Of a stretch of 64,000 nucleotides of DNA, positions 21,035 to 33,640 are shown in pieces. Within the stretch, counting starts at the first letter, position 1, and every line of letters begins with the position of its first letter. Source of the stretch: Anaeramoeba flamelloides (lineage: Eukaryota > Metamonada > Anaeramoebidae); contig JANTQA010000015.1 in the NCBI GenBank assembly GCA_027625915.1, positions 11,065,001 to 11,129,000 on the forward strand. Direction: 5' to 3'. The translations under genes were made by a program, and so were the position numbers. A model generated the notes under the pieces. That model had not been told where the DNA came from. It made no database searches and saw only the letters and a program-made list of their open reading frames with translations.

Positions 21035-21535
21035 AGTAAGGTTAAAAATACAGAACATAAAATTAATCCCCAACATGATTTTTAATTGTGAATATTAGGA
21101 AAACTGTTTTGTAATTTCTTTTATTTTCAATCAAATCCTTTTTATATATAACCAATTTTTTTATGAAGATAGTAATAAACCTTTCTAAAGTTCATTAAAG
21201 TGGCATTTCTCTAGAATACTCAAGTTATTTTTTGATAGAATAAGTAATTCAACTTTTTTAAAAAAATAGACCAGTTTTAATAGAGGTTTGCGTGAGTTTG
21301 GAAAATTATAATTTTTATTCTTGTTTTTTGATTGATTAAATGGTGTTTTGAACAAGTTTAATTTCATTAATCATCATTTTAATAAGTAAGTGAGTTAGAA
21401 TATGAAAAGTGTTTGATTCTTAAAAAGAAAGGATTTGATTTTGTTTAATAGGAAATTACACAAAAATTTTCATAATATTCACAATTAAAAATCTTGTACG
21501 GGATTATTTTCACCGTATTAAAACAGAAAATTCAA
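21035..21535. mobile_element. Diverged relative of MITE family 1
   Basis: The inverted ends share the core GATTTTTAATTGTGAATATTA (21078-21098, and reversed at about 21472-21492) with the TTTTTAATTGGGAACATTA core of family 1. The interior also has counterparts (TAGAATACTCA near 21210). It interrupts a LINE-plus-hairpin locus. No clear target duplication survives. Confidence 0.6.
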
Positions 21536-21544
21536 GAAAACGTG

Positions 21545-21700
21545 AATATTTTATGTCACTACAATAGTTTCTAAATTTTTGTTTCAAAATTTTAATCAAG
21601 AATAATAATTTTCTTTGTCATTTACCAACAATCAAATGAATAATGAATCTTATTTTAATAATATTTGTCTTTATTGCTATGATATAGGAAACAATAAACT
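21545..21700 (+). mobile_element. LINE C-terminal fragment
   Basis: Translates as IVSKFLFQNFNQE, then FSLSFTNNQMNNESYFNNIC, then LYC: the same segment as at 11580, 33515 and 53600, extended into a C-x2-C pair. Two stops lie between the blocks. Confidence 0.6.
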
Positions 21701-22647
21701 TATTTAAATTTTAGTTTAGACAAGAAGAATTGGACTATGATATTTTTTTGAAGTGATATATAATGATATTGTAGAGTTCAAAGAAAGGTGGCTAATAAAA
21801 TTTTAATACTATGAAAAAAAAATATATTTTAAGTATTCAAAGTATTCCGTACAAGAAATTGTAATCTAGAGTTTTGAAATAATGATCAAAAAATGATGTT
21901 ATTTATTTTTTAGAGAATCATTAACTAACTTGTTGAAAAAAAAAATAAACCAAACAACTTTAAGACAAAACAACAAATAATGATCCAAAAAAAAAAAGAT
22001 GAAAAAAAAAAAAAAAGAAATCAAAAATAAGACAAAATATAATTTTTTATTTTGTAATAATACTTTGTAGATTTAGTATTTAAAGAGTCTTTACTCTACC
22101 AATTAAATTATTGATAACTTTGAAGTTAAATTTTACTTCGGTTCTAAAAATTGGTTAATATTCCACAAATACAAACATAATCATCTAACAGTACAATATC
22201 AGTTTCTTTTTTATTTCATTTTTGTTAAAACATACCTTGAAAAGGAATAAAAGATAAAATCTTGTTATATAAGATATTTCCAAGAAAGTAGGGAAAATTT
22301 ATTTCAAAATGTATTTATGTAACCAAATCTTTCCAAATGATTTAAACATATTAAATCATTAAATATCGTTGATGGAATCTGAATAATAATTCAATTTGTT
22401 TCTCAGTATTGTATTGTATAAATAAAATATATTAAATTTTCTGATCTCAATTTTATCAAATATTTTTTAGTAGTGAAAATTGGTGTTTATTATTTTCTTA
22501 TCGTTTGAAAAAACAGTTTTCATAACTTGTATAATCTCATAAAAAAATAAAATATTATTAAAAACATTTAACTGTTTCTTATTATTTAAAAAATCATTAG
22601 TACTCTTTCAATATTTCAGGGTTTTTATTGAAATTATTCATACATTA

Positions 22648-23916
22648 GAGGTTTTGATGATAACATATATTATCCTGATATTAACAATAACATCGCAATA
22701 GTATAAAAAAAATCGCGATTAGTCCAACTTTATCGCGAAAAATCATAAAATCGCCATAAACAACATTATCGGGATATTCATATTATCGCTAAAAAATGTA
22801 AAAATTATTTTTTGAAATCATCTTAAAAAAAATCTCTTGACTTTTACAAAGCCTTGATACTTTTACATCACTTTCCCTTTAATAATGCCAGAAAGTGTTT
22901 GTAAGGGTTCTGAACTGTTTTCAAGTGTTGGAAAGTTTTGAAAGACAGAAAACTTTTATAAAGGGAATGAGTTTGGTTGTTGTAGAAAAAAATTTTATTC
23001 TTTTCATTTTTTTTTTTAACAAAATATAAAATCTCAAACAAATTTTAGGATCAAACTAATAATTACCCATTTCAACAATACACTTGAATATAAAATATGT
23101 GTGTTTTCTTAAAATGGAGTTGTTACCTTCACCATTTGTAAATAGCCAAAAAGAATAAAGAATAATTTTCATTCTTTTTGGTGATCGATCAAACAAAAAC
23201 CACTAAGCTCTAATTGTGTTTTCGTTCCAAAACAAAGATTCTCAAAGAAGAAAAAGAAGAAGAAGACAAGTATTGTATAAAAAATCTTAATAATTGGTGA
23301 TCATCTGGCAAGGATGTTGTGAAATCTTTTGAAGAGTTATCCAACTCCTTTTAGCTTGCTGAGAAAAAATGAAAATATTTTAACCCAAGATCACATTCTT
23401 TAAAGAACAGACAAAGGGTTGGTTGTTTTAGAAGCTCTTTTATTCAACTAAATTTACAACACCACGATTAACTGAAAAAATATTTATTTCTCTTTATTTC
23501 TTATTGTTGTTGATCTTAAAGGATCGATAGGTTTGTCAACCAAATAAAATGAAAATACAATAAAACTCATTGATCTGATCCTTGATTGGATCAAGTATCT
23601 TTTTTGTTGTTTTTTCAAAGAATGACTTTTTTTCACCTAATCTATTTTTTGATCAAAAAAAATTTTTTTGTAAAAATATTTCTCAATTAACCCAAAAACC
23701 CATCAACTATTATATCGCGATTACTTTTTAATCGCGATATTTTGGCATTTATTGCGATTTTTTAATAATTATCGCGATTTTATAGAATATCGCGATTTGT
23801 TATATTATCGCGATAATATTGAATATCACGATTTTCTGATATATCGCGATTTGATTGAAATTATCGCGATTTTTGTAACTTTATCGTGAATTATAGCATG
23901 TTATCATCAAAACATC
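22648..23916 (-). mobile_element. ATCGCGAT element, copy A (best preserved)
   Basis: 1269 bp. Inverted ends read GAGGTTTTGATGATAACAT and the like, flanked by TA on both sides (22646-22647, 23917-23918), as for Tc1/mariner-type insertion. The dense array of ATCGCGAT palindromes (seven intact plus three changed at CpG) is at 23705-23890; a sparser set is at 22695-22790. The interior has no open frame of note. It matches copies at 46610 and 58974, which have the opposite orientation. Subterminal motif arrays like this usually bind transposase. Confidence 0.8.
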
Positions 23917-25112
23917 TATTACCTTAACTAATAAAGTGCTATTTTTTTCCTTTTTTTGGGAATATTTCAACTTTCATGCTTGAATTAAATACATTAGTAG
24001 TTGGCTGGATCGGTATAAATCTTAAACTTAATCCGGTATTTTCAATTAACGAATAACATCACAAGAAAGATTATTGTTATAAAATGTAATAAAAATACCC
24101 CGTTTTTTGGAAATAAATTAGTATCCAAGAAGACTTTCAACTAAAAATATTATTTACATTTTTGTTTATATTGATTTTTACTTTTCAATTTAAACCTAAA
24201 AAGCTTCAAATTCATCAATTGTGAATTAAACTAGTTGAAAATCCAACTTTAAACTATTCAAATTAAAAAATTTTATACAATTTTTTTGAACTATAACTCA
24301 TCTGTAAACAATTTGATAGATTAATTTTTTTTTTTTGTTCTTAAAAAAAATTCCTTTTAAACAAAAAGATTTTTGAAGACATAAAGATTAAAAAAAAAAA
24401 AAAAACATTGCTCAAATCATTTTATTTGGGTTCTAAATACTTCAAATTTATGGTGAAAATCATTTTTTTATTTCAATAAATTATGAGCAATATTATTTTT
24501 TCTTTTTTTTTTTTTTAGAAAAATCATCATATATTATTATCTTGGGATGGAAAATATTAAAAAAAATAATAGAAATAAACAAAATTCAAAAATTTTGGAC
24601 ACGGCTAAAATGGTTAAAAGAATAAAAACACCACATTTGACATACAATTTGTAGATAATTTTTTTTTTGAACTATTTATTTCATTTTTCTGTTTTGTTTT
24701 CATCTAAACTATTTTTCATAAATTTTGACTCACTTTATAATGTTAATGGGAGTTGTTTTGAGGGTTTATTCCAGTATTCTTATAAAAAAATATTTTCAAA
24801 TTTTTGGATCAGAATCATTTTTTCTAATTTTTCAAATTTTAGTTTTGCTTTTTCAAATTTTTTTTTTCTTTTTTTTTTTTTTTTTTTTTCTTTTTCTTTT
24901 TTTTTGAAAAATTTTTCTTTTTTTTTTTTTTTTTTTTTTTCTTTTTCTTTTTCTTTTTTTTTTTTCAAAAGATCATGTGGAAAAAAAAAAGAGATCTTCG
25001 AAAAGACAAATAATCACTAAGAAAATTGAGAATGTAATGTCTTTGAAAATGGATCTAATTATTCATAAAAAATATTGTTGTTCAACTTTTTTTCAGTTAA
25101 AGTTCAGTAATA

Positions 25113-25345
25113 AAAAATGGGTAATGCTCATTTCAAAAATTGTGACTCACTTTTTTTTTAGTTTTTTGGTTTTATTTTTTTTTTAATTTTTTAATATATC
25201 AGGCTTTTATAGATTTAAAATAACTTAAAAGTGAATTACAAATCATATTTAGTTATTAATTGTTCTTGAATACTAAAGGATAATTTTTTTTTTTCAATTT
25301 ATTATTTCAGGTGAGTCACAATTTTTGAAAAAGAGTTTACTTTTT
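25113..25345. repeat. Foldback pair around GTGAGTCAC
   Basis: TTTCAAAAATTGTGACTCAC (25134-25153) is the reverse complement of GTGAGTCACAATTTTTGAAA (25311-25330). The 157-bp spacer is T-rich. A related ATTTTGACTCACTTT lies at about 24722. It may be a small inverted-end element. Confidence 0.65.
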
Positions 25346-26906
25346 TTCAGGTGACGTAATTTACTTTGTTAGAGAGGGAATCAAATTTCAATAATTGATA
25401 TAAGACTAATTTCAAGCTTTCTAAATAGAAAAACTACATACAATTCGTTAATACTTACACATTAATATATATCATTAATAAAATTAAGCATTATTTTTTT
25501 CTGATTATTATTTTTCGTAATCTAAGTCTATAACTTAATTCCATTAACATTGGGATAAATTTTTTTAGAATAAAAACACTCTTAACTTTTGAATATCGAA
25601 AATATTTTTTGAAATTACTGAACACTTTTTTATTTTTTTTTGAAAAATTTGGGTTGAGAAAAGTTTGAAATCAAAGAATAAGTTAATATATTAAATTAGA
25701 ATACTTTTCCAGAAAGTTTATATTTTTTAGTTTAACTTTTTTTTAATTTTACCATTTAAAAATAAAAAAAACATTTGAAGACTCAATTAGTCTCTTTTGT
25801 GAAAAGAAAATTCCGATAATTTAGAATTTGTTTTAGTAAATGGGTTAAAACAAGATAGTGTATCTAAAAATATACATAATTTCAAGTTCAAATTCAATGA
25901 TTTTGGCAAAAAAATGTTTTTAAGAAAAAGTTAAATTGAACCTTTATTTATTTTTATTTTATCATTTTGTTATTTTAAATGTATTAATGTAAAGTATTTG
26001 ATCAGTTTTCGATTTTTAGTGTTTTTTGGTCCGTAAGGACATATACTCAGAAGTGTTTGATTATTTTAAAAGCACAATAAATACAGGTTCTTATCAACTT
26101 AGACATATTATGGAATGTGTTTTTAAATATTCTATTAATATTTTTTTTCAAAGAACTTTATAAATTCTAATATCAGCAATTTGACCTTTTTCACAAAAGT
26201 AAAAAAAAAACAATTAAAAATTTTTACAAAATAAATAAAAAATTAAGAATCATAGTTATTTTAAAATTTTACTTTATTTTTCTCTCGTTTTCTATTTTGT
26301 AAAGGTATATAGATTTTTTGAGAAATAAAATTTTTATTGAGTTTTCTATTTTAAAAAAGTGAGTATTCTGCCTTTAATGTAAGATCGAGTTTAGAGTAGG
26401 AAAAAAAATTGTTCTTTTAAAAAAATTCATCCTTTCTTAAAATAGAGAATTTTAAATCAATTTAAATTCTAACAACCTAAAAAAAAAAATTCACTTTTTG
26501 AAAATAACTGAAAAATTTTGATTCTAAGCTTTCTTTATTTAAAGATTTTAATCTAACCTAGCCAGATTTTCAATCCTTTCCAAAATTTCTATACAAAGAA
26601 AGGTTGATATTTGGATCTTGTTTAATCTTGCTAGATCGTTTCGAAAGATAACACCCATGGACTCACTAACTTTACAAAATATAAAGAATTGTAGAATAAG
26701 GATTACTTTAAATAATAAAAATTTCTTTTAAATTTATTTTTTTAATAATATTTAAATTATCTTTTTCATTTGATAATATAAGTTTTTAAATATTAAAAAG
26801 TAAAAAAAAAAACAACAAATATGTTTCACTAAAGAAATGATTTTTAAATGTTTCAGTTTCTTTAATAAAAAAATTAAAAAATCCATCAAATATTATATAA
26901 ATTAAA

Positions 26907-26954
<48 letters not shown>

Positions 26955-26955
26955 T
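26907..26955. repeat. (ATAC)n(TA)n microsatellite
   Basis: About seven ATAC units run into about eleven TA units. Confidence 0.95.
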
Positions 26956-27291
26956 GATGAATTTAAAAAATGCAATTTCTTTAATACTTTTTTTACAAGG
27001 GGGAAAACATTAATAATTACCATTTTATACAGCTGTTTTAATTAAACGAGCTCTTAAAAAGGTTTAAAAGTGGTATTTTAAACTGTACAATTCTTTCATT
27101 TTATACAATTTTGACAACACTATACAAAACTTTTATTCTGTCATTTGTTAAAACAGTTGTAAAGCTTTTGTACACTATTTTGGTAAATATTGTGTTGAAC
27201 ACAAAATAAGTCCATAAATATGCCACTTGCCAATACAATTGTTTGTTCATAAAACCCAAATAAAAAATGCTAAATGGTTAATCATACCACT

Positions 27292-28240
27292 TTAATTATT
27301 TTGTTCGAGTGACAACCGAAGTACTTGTTCAAGCATTAATTCTTCAAGTTCGTCTCTTTCTTCATTTGAAAGTTCATCAAGGGAACTCATTAGTCGCTGA
27401 ATTCTCTCCGAAATTGATTCGTTTTCTAGTTTTTTTTTTTCTCTGATCTCATTATTTTCTTGATCGATCTTGGCTTGGTTTTGCTTTTGTAATTGGAAAA
27501 TGACTTTGTTTTTGTCCCGTAATTTTTCTTTTTCTTGGATTTTCTTGAGATCTTCGTCATACAATCCTTTTTTTAATTCAGTTTCTCTTTGTTTTAATAG
27601 TTTTGTTTTGATTTTTTCCATTTGCTTCTCAAAGAGCTCTCTTTCTTTTTTTCTTGCCAATTTCACTTTTTCTTTTGTTTTTTGGAGCTTTTTTGTTTTC
27701 TTTTTTCTTTTCGTCGACTTTGCTTCCCTAAAATTGTATTTGACTTGAAAGTTGTTTTTTCTACAAAAAGGACAAAGATCTTTTGAAGTTGTTTTTTTTT
27801 TTGGTTGGATTTGCAAATAGCACTCAGCACAAATCCCTTTCCCACAACAACTTGCTTTATTTAAAATAGGAAAGTCTGTTAAATATCGATGGAGTTTTGT
27901 TTATTCAAAGATTGGAAAGTCATTTTAGTTTCATTTATAGATTTTTATTTTTATTTTTTGTTTTTAGTTTGATCTCTTCAAAAAAAAAAAATAAAAATGA
28001 TCAAAATAAATTTTTTAATCAAAAAACAAAATATTTACAATAATAACAGATTGAACACATACAATTTGCCAATTTAGTTGAATTCTCTGAGGGTAAAAAT
28101 AGTGGTGAAAGTTTCTTTTTGAGGATTTGTTTTTTGACAAACTCACAATCCCAGGAAATCTTATCATAGATCTCATAAGTTGGTTGTGTGTTTTTCAAAC
28201 GACAAGACTCGATATAGTTTTTCAGCTTTTGTTTGTCCAT
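27292..28240 (-). CDS. SIP5/DA2-type RING zinc-finger protein
   Basis: Two exons on the minus strand, 28240-28039 and 27875-27292, give about 261 residues. The split codon T|AC restores Tyr68. The joined sequence reads CSICYYYFPILNKASCC-GKGICAECYLQI and later CPFC. The cysteines are C62, C65, C77/C78, C83, C86, C102 and C105. This spacing matches the RING-like finger of the yeast Sip5 / plant DA2 family, several of which are E3 ubiquitin ligases. The second half (about 120-261) is a Lys/Glu-rich coiled coil ending in acidic ELEELMLEQVL. The ATG at 28240 is the first in frame. A CACAG acceptor about 40 bp upstream allows an earlier exon. No membrane segment; probably cytosolic or nuclear. Ligase activity is inference. 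Confidence 0.85.
27876..28038 (-). other. Intron of the RING gene
   Basis: 163 bp, GTAAAT...AACAG on the minus strand. It falls inside the RING finger. Only this splice joins CSICYY to YFPILN, the invariant family pattern. Confidence 0.85.
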
Positions 28241-30439
28241 GCTATTCTTCGTGTTTTTCTTGTTCAAAGGAATCTGTGATGCGAAAAGAGTGAATAACTA
28301 ACGTTCAGAAAACAAAAAGTTTTGGAAGTGTTAAGAAGAAAATTAATAAATAAAAGAGGAAATACAAGGTGTTGAAAGAAAACAATTCTTTTCTTTACTT
28401 ACACTTGTCTATGAAGGACTTTTTTAATAGTGTTTAAGTTCAAGCCAAAAGAAATATTTTGGAATACAAGAAATGTTGATTTTTTATTGATCAAAAAGGG
28501 TTTAAAGAAAGGATTTTTTTTAGTTCAAATTTAAAAAAATAAATTTTTCCTCAAAATTGTCACTCCTCTATTCAAATAACACTCAATTTTGTCGGATTCA
28601 AGATGTAAACTTTTTAATTTCGAAATCTTCAAATCTAGTACTTCCACCAACCGAGATTTAACATCAGAAATTACTTCTTATTTTATTTTTTTCTCGAAAG
28701 ATCTTTGAAATTTTGACAGAACCAGCTATTATGCGGAGATCTTGTCAAGAAGTGAGTTGCTCTGTTTTCAATTAGTGACGTGTATCTCTTGAGTTCTCAA
28801 GTTTCAGTACCCTTACAAAATATTCCTCTATTTGTCCATTCAATGATATTTTTTTTATTAAATTGAAATTGCAGTTAGGTCCTCAGAGAACTCTGAAATG
28901 AGAGGAAAATCATCGCCTACAATTTTGCCAAAGAATCAAAAAAAATTAAAAAAAAAAGTTCTGATTCCAAAATGTTATAAACGGTGACTTTTTTGAAATG
29001 TTAGAATTGAAGTTTTTACAGTTATCTTTTCAACCTGAAAAATATCTAGAAATAAAAAATAAGCAATTATACCTTAACAAATTGATTTTTAGATTTTCTT
29101 TTGTATTAAAAAAGCTCACCAAGAATTTTGATAATTTCTCAATACATGTTATTGATTCTGCATAGATCCAAGGGTTGTGGGTGAATTTTGTTTTTAATAT
29201 TCTCTCAAATCAATTCTGGAACAGCTCAAGAATCGTCTTCTTTGTATGAACTCAAAAATATAATTTTTTTTTTGATTCCTTTTTTTATTCTTCAAAAATT
29301 CGTTTGGAATTATTCTGATCAAACAAAGATGAAGACTTTTTCTGATTAGAAACAAAAAAAGATTTCACAGATAAATTTCTCTTGATTTGTTTCTTCCTAA
29401 TAATTGAAGAAGTGAAGACACAATTTTTACAAACAAAAAACTTGTGTTACAACAAACAATAATATTTTTGGTAAATTAGTAAAATCAAGGAACAAGAAGG
29501 TTGTTTAAAGCTTTTTATAATTTTTATTGACGTCTTATAGATTATTCTCCTGAGTGGTGTTCAAGTTTTTGCTAAAAAATGAAAAGAATTAAAGACCTTT
29601 CACTACAAAATATCTTCTGACAGTTCTCAAGCTTTCAGCCTATTCTTACTTTCAAACACTTTCAGACAATTTAAAAACCTTTCAAACAACTTTCAACACC
29701 TTTAAAGTGAAATGTGTTGCAAAGCTGATAAGCTTTGTAAAAGTCACAGGATTTTTTCTAGTGTTTGAGTAATTTATGGTGTCAATATTTAAAAGTGTTG
29801 CGAGTGGGTTTGTATACACATTAAAATCAAGTCACAAAGTATCCAATTATTTTTGTAAGTGTACTTCTGTCTTGTTATCGGATTAAGTATTGAAATTACG
29901 ATAATAAGGTTTGGTGCTTGGATCAACTTCTACAAAGTTCGGTATTCGAAAAATACAGTGATATTAAAGTAGTGATCAAGAAATTCTCATTATTAAAAAG
30001 AAACAACATGTAACCCATTCAAACACTGAAGGGTCAAATACAAACTTAGAATTAATTTTGAACTTTTTTTACTTTTTTTTAATCTCTTTTGTATTCTCTG
30101 CCTTTTTTGAGATAACTAAATTGAGTTTAGAATATTACTAATGACTATACTTAAAAGATTCTTTTGACTACTCTTTGAATTACAAATCACAAATTCAAAC
30201 ACCTCCAAACTCCCCCTTTAACAGATTAAGAGCTCTTGAGCACTTAACCCTTACCAATAAAGACTAAGACTTTCTTTTATTTCTTGATTTTCTTTCCCTT
30301 ATTCTTTTATTTGTTTCGTAATAATTTCTTTTCATTTGTTAAAGAAAAGTTTTAGATGATTTAGAATCTTCCATATATTATAGGTAGGATAAAAACTCTT
30401 AAATAAAATTTATATTTTCAGGAAATTCCTTCAAGTGTT

Positions 30440-30735
30440 ATATAGTGCCTAAGTTTTTTTTTACAATTAAAAATAATTAGAAGAAAAATCATAGATTTTA
30501 AAACAATTCTTTTGAATTCTGAAAAAGCCTAGCAGAAAAATGTCCGTCAAGTGACGTCAAGTGCCGAGTTTTTTTTACTTTTTGAAATAAAAACAAAACA
30601 GTTTGAAATTTCTTATTATTTCTTAAATTAACAAAAAAAAAAAAACCACAGCAGTTTTCTTGAGGTTTTCTGCTTTATTTATAAAATCTATTGATTCTCC
30701 AAATAAACAGAAAACTCAAAAAAATCTAACTACAA
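30440..30735. repeat. Hairpin array IV
   Basis: Same modules as the other arrays: CAATTCTTTTGAATTCTG near 30507, the linker GTCAAGTGACGTCAAGTGCCG at 30542-30562, then TTTTTTACTTTTTGAAATAAA and its complement. At 30655-30728 a stem pairs TTGAGGTTTTCTG with CAGAAAACTCAA around AAATCTATTGATT. Confidence 0.75.
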
Positions 30736-30949
30736 ACAAGTGGATAATTTTGTTCAAGTACTTTTTGTTATACAGTTTACATACTTTTTAATACAAATTC
30801 TAATGAATTAAATAAAACAGAAACCAATATTTATTTTTTTTAAGGTATAACTCATTAAGATATGACACAAAAAGTTTTTTTGTTGAATGGTGTCAGAGTT
30901 GAAAAATGAAATTATGTGTTATTAAGGAGAGCTTTTTTTATACTTTAAG

Positions 30950-31207
30950 GTGTTAGTATTTTTTAGAAATAAATTAAAATCTTGTAAAGATCTTGAAAAT
31001 TTTTTTTTAATTTGTGTTTTAACTTATGAAAGGGATGAGTTAACTTCATATAAACAATTTATTAATTTGACTCCATTTTTTGAAATCCAAAATTTCCATG
31101 TTTCCAAGATAAAAGGAAAACAAGTAACAGATTATTTTTATTTCACAATTAAGTTAATTCTTGATAATGGGAAAATATATTTTTCTTTTGATATTGGCAA
31201 GTCTTAA
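30950..31207 (+). other. Orphan open frame without ATG
   Basis: 85 codons starting at GTG, e.g. LKSCKDLENFFLICVLTYER and TDYFYFTIKLILDNGKIYFS. It has ordinary amino-acid composition for this genome and is not low complexity. No ATG, no clear splice partners and no recognised domain. Could be a decayed gene or element fragment. Confidence 0.25.
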
Positions 31208-32202
31208 TAGAGTAAGAAAAATTTTTATTCAGTTATTATTTTTAATTATTTTTATTTCAATACAAATATCAGCCAATAAAACTAATGGGGGTATTGGTGA
31301 TTCAATAAATGGATATTTGGTAGAAGTTTAACAACGGTTTCGCAATAAAATTTAGATCTATTAAATTAATTTTTTTATTCTTTAAAGTTTGTCAAAGTTG
31401 TTTTTTGGGTTTCAAAAAATGAAAATAAATTGAAAAAATTTTCAATTTTGAAAAATTTTTTATAATAAATTGTGTAGTCTTATTCACAAGAATCCTTCTA
31501 ACAATTTAATTCATTTTTTGTCCAAAAAAAATTGAGATTTTGAATTTTTTAAGATAAAATTATTCTATTCCCAAATATTTTCAAGAAAATTTTATTTTGA
31601 AAAATCAAATTTAATCTTAGAAAAAATCAAAATTTCCTTCTAAAATTTGTAAATGACTTGAATTTTTTAATGATTATCACTATTCTTCTTAAACCAATAC
31701 AATTATTTTTCAATTTGTGGAATAAATCATTTTTTTAATTAACCAAAAGAATGATCTCTAAAAAGTAAAAAAAAAAAGCTTTCTATTAATATTTCTGGAA
31801 ACAAAGAGTTGTTATTGAATAATAATTATGAGAATGAAAATAAAAAAGGGTAAAAGAGTTTTATAATATGAGAAACAAAATGAATTTCAAGTTTTTCCTT
31901 TTCAGAAAAAAATGGAAAAACAAAAATTTGATCTCACAAAAAAAATATTCTTTTTTGGATTTCTTAATGGATCAGAATTTTTTGGCACTTGGCATATACA
32001 AAATTTGTAAGTAGAGAATATCACCAATAAAATATTTTAAAATTATTGCCGTGTTGCAGTAGATAACTAATACCTTAATGATTTTTTTTTGAGTCTTATT
32101 TTAATTATTATGTATGTTATGTGTGATTTTTTTGCGTGTACTAAAAAATTTGAGACTGTAAATAAAAAAAAAATAAAATAAAAAAAAAAAAAGATTGCAG
32201 GC

Positions 32203-32338
32203 CTATGGTTTTGTAATGTACACCTCAATCCAAAAAAATATATTTGTTCTTATTCAATTATTGTTCTTGAAAAATAAAATATGTTTTGGTGCCTTTTTAA
32301 TTTGATTGGGGTGTGCATTACAAAGCTTTGGTACTTGA
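32203..32338. repeat. Short foldback element
   Basis: GGTTTTGTAATGTACACCTC (from about 32208) pairs with the reverse of GGGGTGTGCATTACAAAGC (about 32308-32326), with two or three mismatches, around a ~60-bp spacer. Confidence 0.65.
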
Positions 32339-32684
32339 AAAAAATATTTTGATTTATATTTCAGGATCCCTTTGTAAAAATATTGAAAGAATTATATGAA
32401 AAAAGGATTCTAAAAATTACCATATCATAATTTTAAGAATTCTAATTAACAAAAAAAATATCAACATATTTTTCAATGTTAGAAAATCAATTAAAAACGG
32501 GAAAAAAATAAAATTATAATAATCCACAGATTCATAATGATAAAAAATTCAAATAACTAAATAAAATTCAAAGTATATCCCATTTCAATAAATGTAAAAA
32601 ATATAAAAAATGAATTTAAAGGAACACAATCCCAATTAATAAAATTTAAAAAACATTCAAAAAACCAAGTTACAATAATAATTA

Positions 32685-32880
32685 CAATCAGTTCCATTTT
32701 TACGGTACAAACTTCAACGAAATTTAAGGCACAATAAAAATCTCAAATTAAGAGACAAAATTTTGGATTTTTTTTTTTACAATTTATTTTACTAGAATCT
32801 GAATTTTGTGCCTTAATTTGAGATTTTTATTGTGCCTTAAATTTCGTTGAAAGTTTGTGCCTTAAAAGTGGAACTGACTG
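32685..32880. mobile_element. MITE family 2, copy 1 (TA-flanked foldback)
   Basis: 196 bp of almost continuous inverted repeat. The ends read CAATCAGTTCCA and its counterpart TGGAACTGACTG, with TTAAATTTCGTTGAA and CAAATTAAG-type arms and a ~35-bp loop. Both sides have TA (32683-32684, 32881-32882), the Tc1/mariner target. RNA from it would form a stem of over 70 bp. Confidence 0.88.
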
Positions 32881-32999
32881 TATTAATAAATCTCATTAAA
32901 GCAGTTGTGTTGTTTTTCAGAGTTGTTTATTGTAAATGTAATTATTTGTTAAAAAGATAAGGGTTTTTTTTTTTATGTTTTATTTTGGAAGGAGAAAAT

Positions 33000-33510
33000 T
33001 AATTTCATTTTATATGGGTTAGGTTTTTACAAGTTTTCTGTTTATCTTTAAAATATATCGATTTTCGTTAGATTTTTTTTACTTTTTGAAATAAAAAAGA
33101 AAATTTTAATAAATTTTCGGTTTATTTCAAAAAGTAAAAAAAACCTAGAACACTTAACAAAGAAAACAATAAGCCCCAAGAAAACCTAGACATTTTTTTA
33201 TTAGGTTTTTTTTATAATTTTTGAAATAAAAAGAAAATATCTTAAATTTTCATTTTTTTTATTATTAAATTATAGTAAAATATTGGAAATTGACAGAACT
33301 TGACAGAACTTTTCGTTAGTTTTTTATTAATAATTTAAAAGAATGGGGTAAAATATTTGATTTTATACAATGTTTTTCTGTTAAAAAAAAACTGTTAGAC
33401 TTTCCAGAATTCAAAAGAATTCGGTAAAATCTTTGATTTTTCTCCCTTCTTTTAAATAAAAAAAAAAAAAAAAAAAAAAGGGATGTATCTAACAGAACTT
33501 TGCGATACTT
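33000..33510. repeat. Hairpin array V
   Basis: Stems include TTTTTACTTTTTGAAATAAA paired with TTTATTTCAAAAAGTAAAAA (33070-33143). CAGAATTCAAAAGAATTCGG modules follow (about 33402). Tandem linkers TTGACAGAACTTGACAGAAC lie at about 33290-33310 and again at 33495-33520. Confidence 0.8.
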
Positions 33511-33511
33511 G

Positions 33512-33640
33512 ACAGAACTTCTATAATTTCTAGATTTTTGTTTAGATATTTCAATAAAAGATTCATAATTTTCTCTTATATTGGCATTATCATTTGAATA
33601 ATGATTCTTTAGTATTAATAATCTAACGGATTTCATTGTT
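33512..33640 (+). mobile_element. LINE C-terminal fragment
   Basis: IISRFLFRYFNKRFIIFSYI, the same segment as at 11580 and 21545, directly after array V. Confidence 0.5.

Larger units (their letters stand above)
20432..27291. other. Intergenic region, repeats only
   Basis: Between the DENN stop and the convergent RING gene I see no gene. It holds hairpin array III, a diverged MITE, a LINE scrap, ATCGCGAT element A, long T/A tracts (about 24860-24975), a pair of inverted GTGAGTCAC motifs and an ATAC/TA microsatellite. Confidence 0.6.

Noticed and set aside
24667-25020. 117-codon Phe-rich frame
   Set aside because: Direct translation of a long T tract; no support as a gene.
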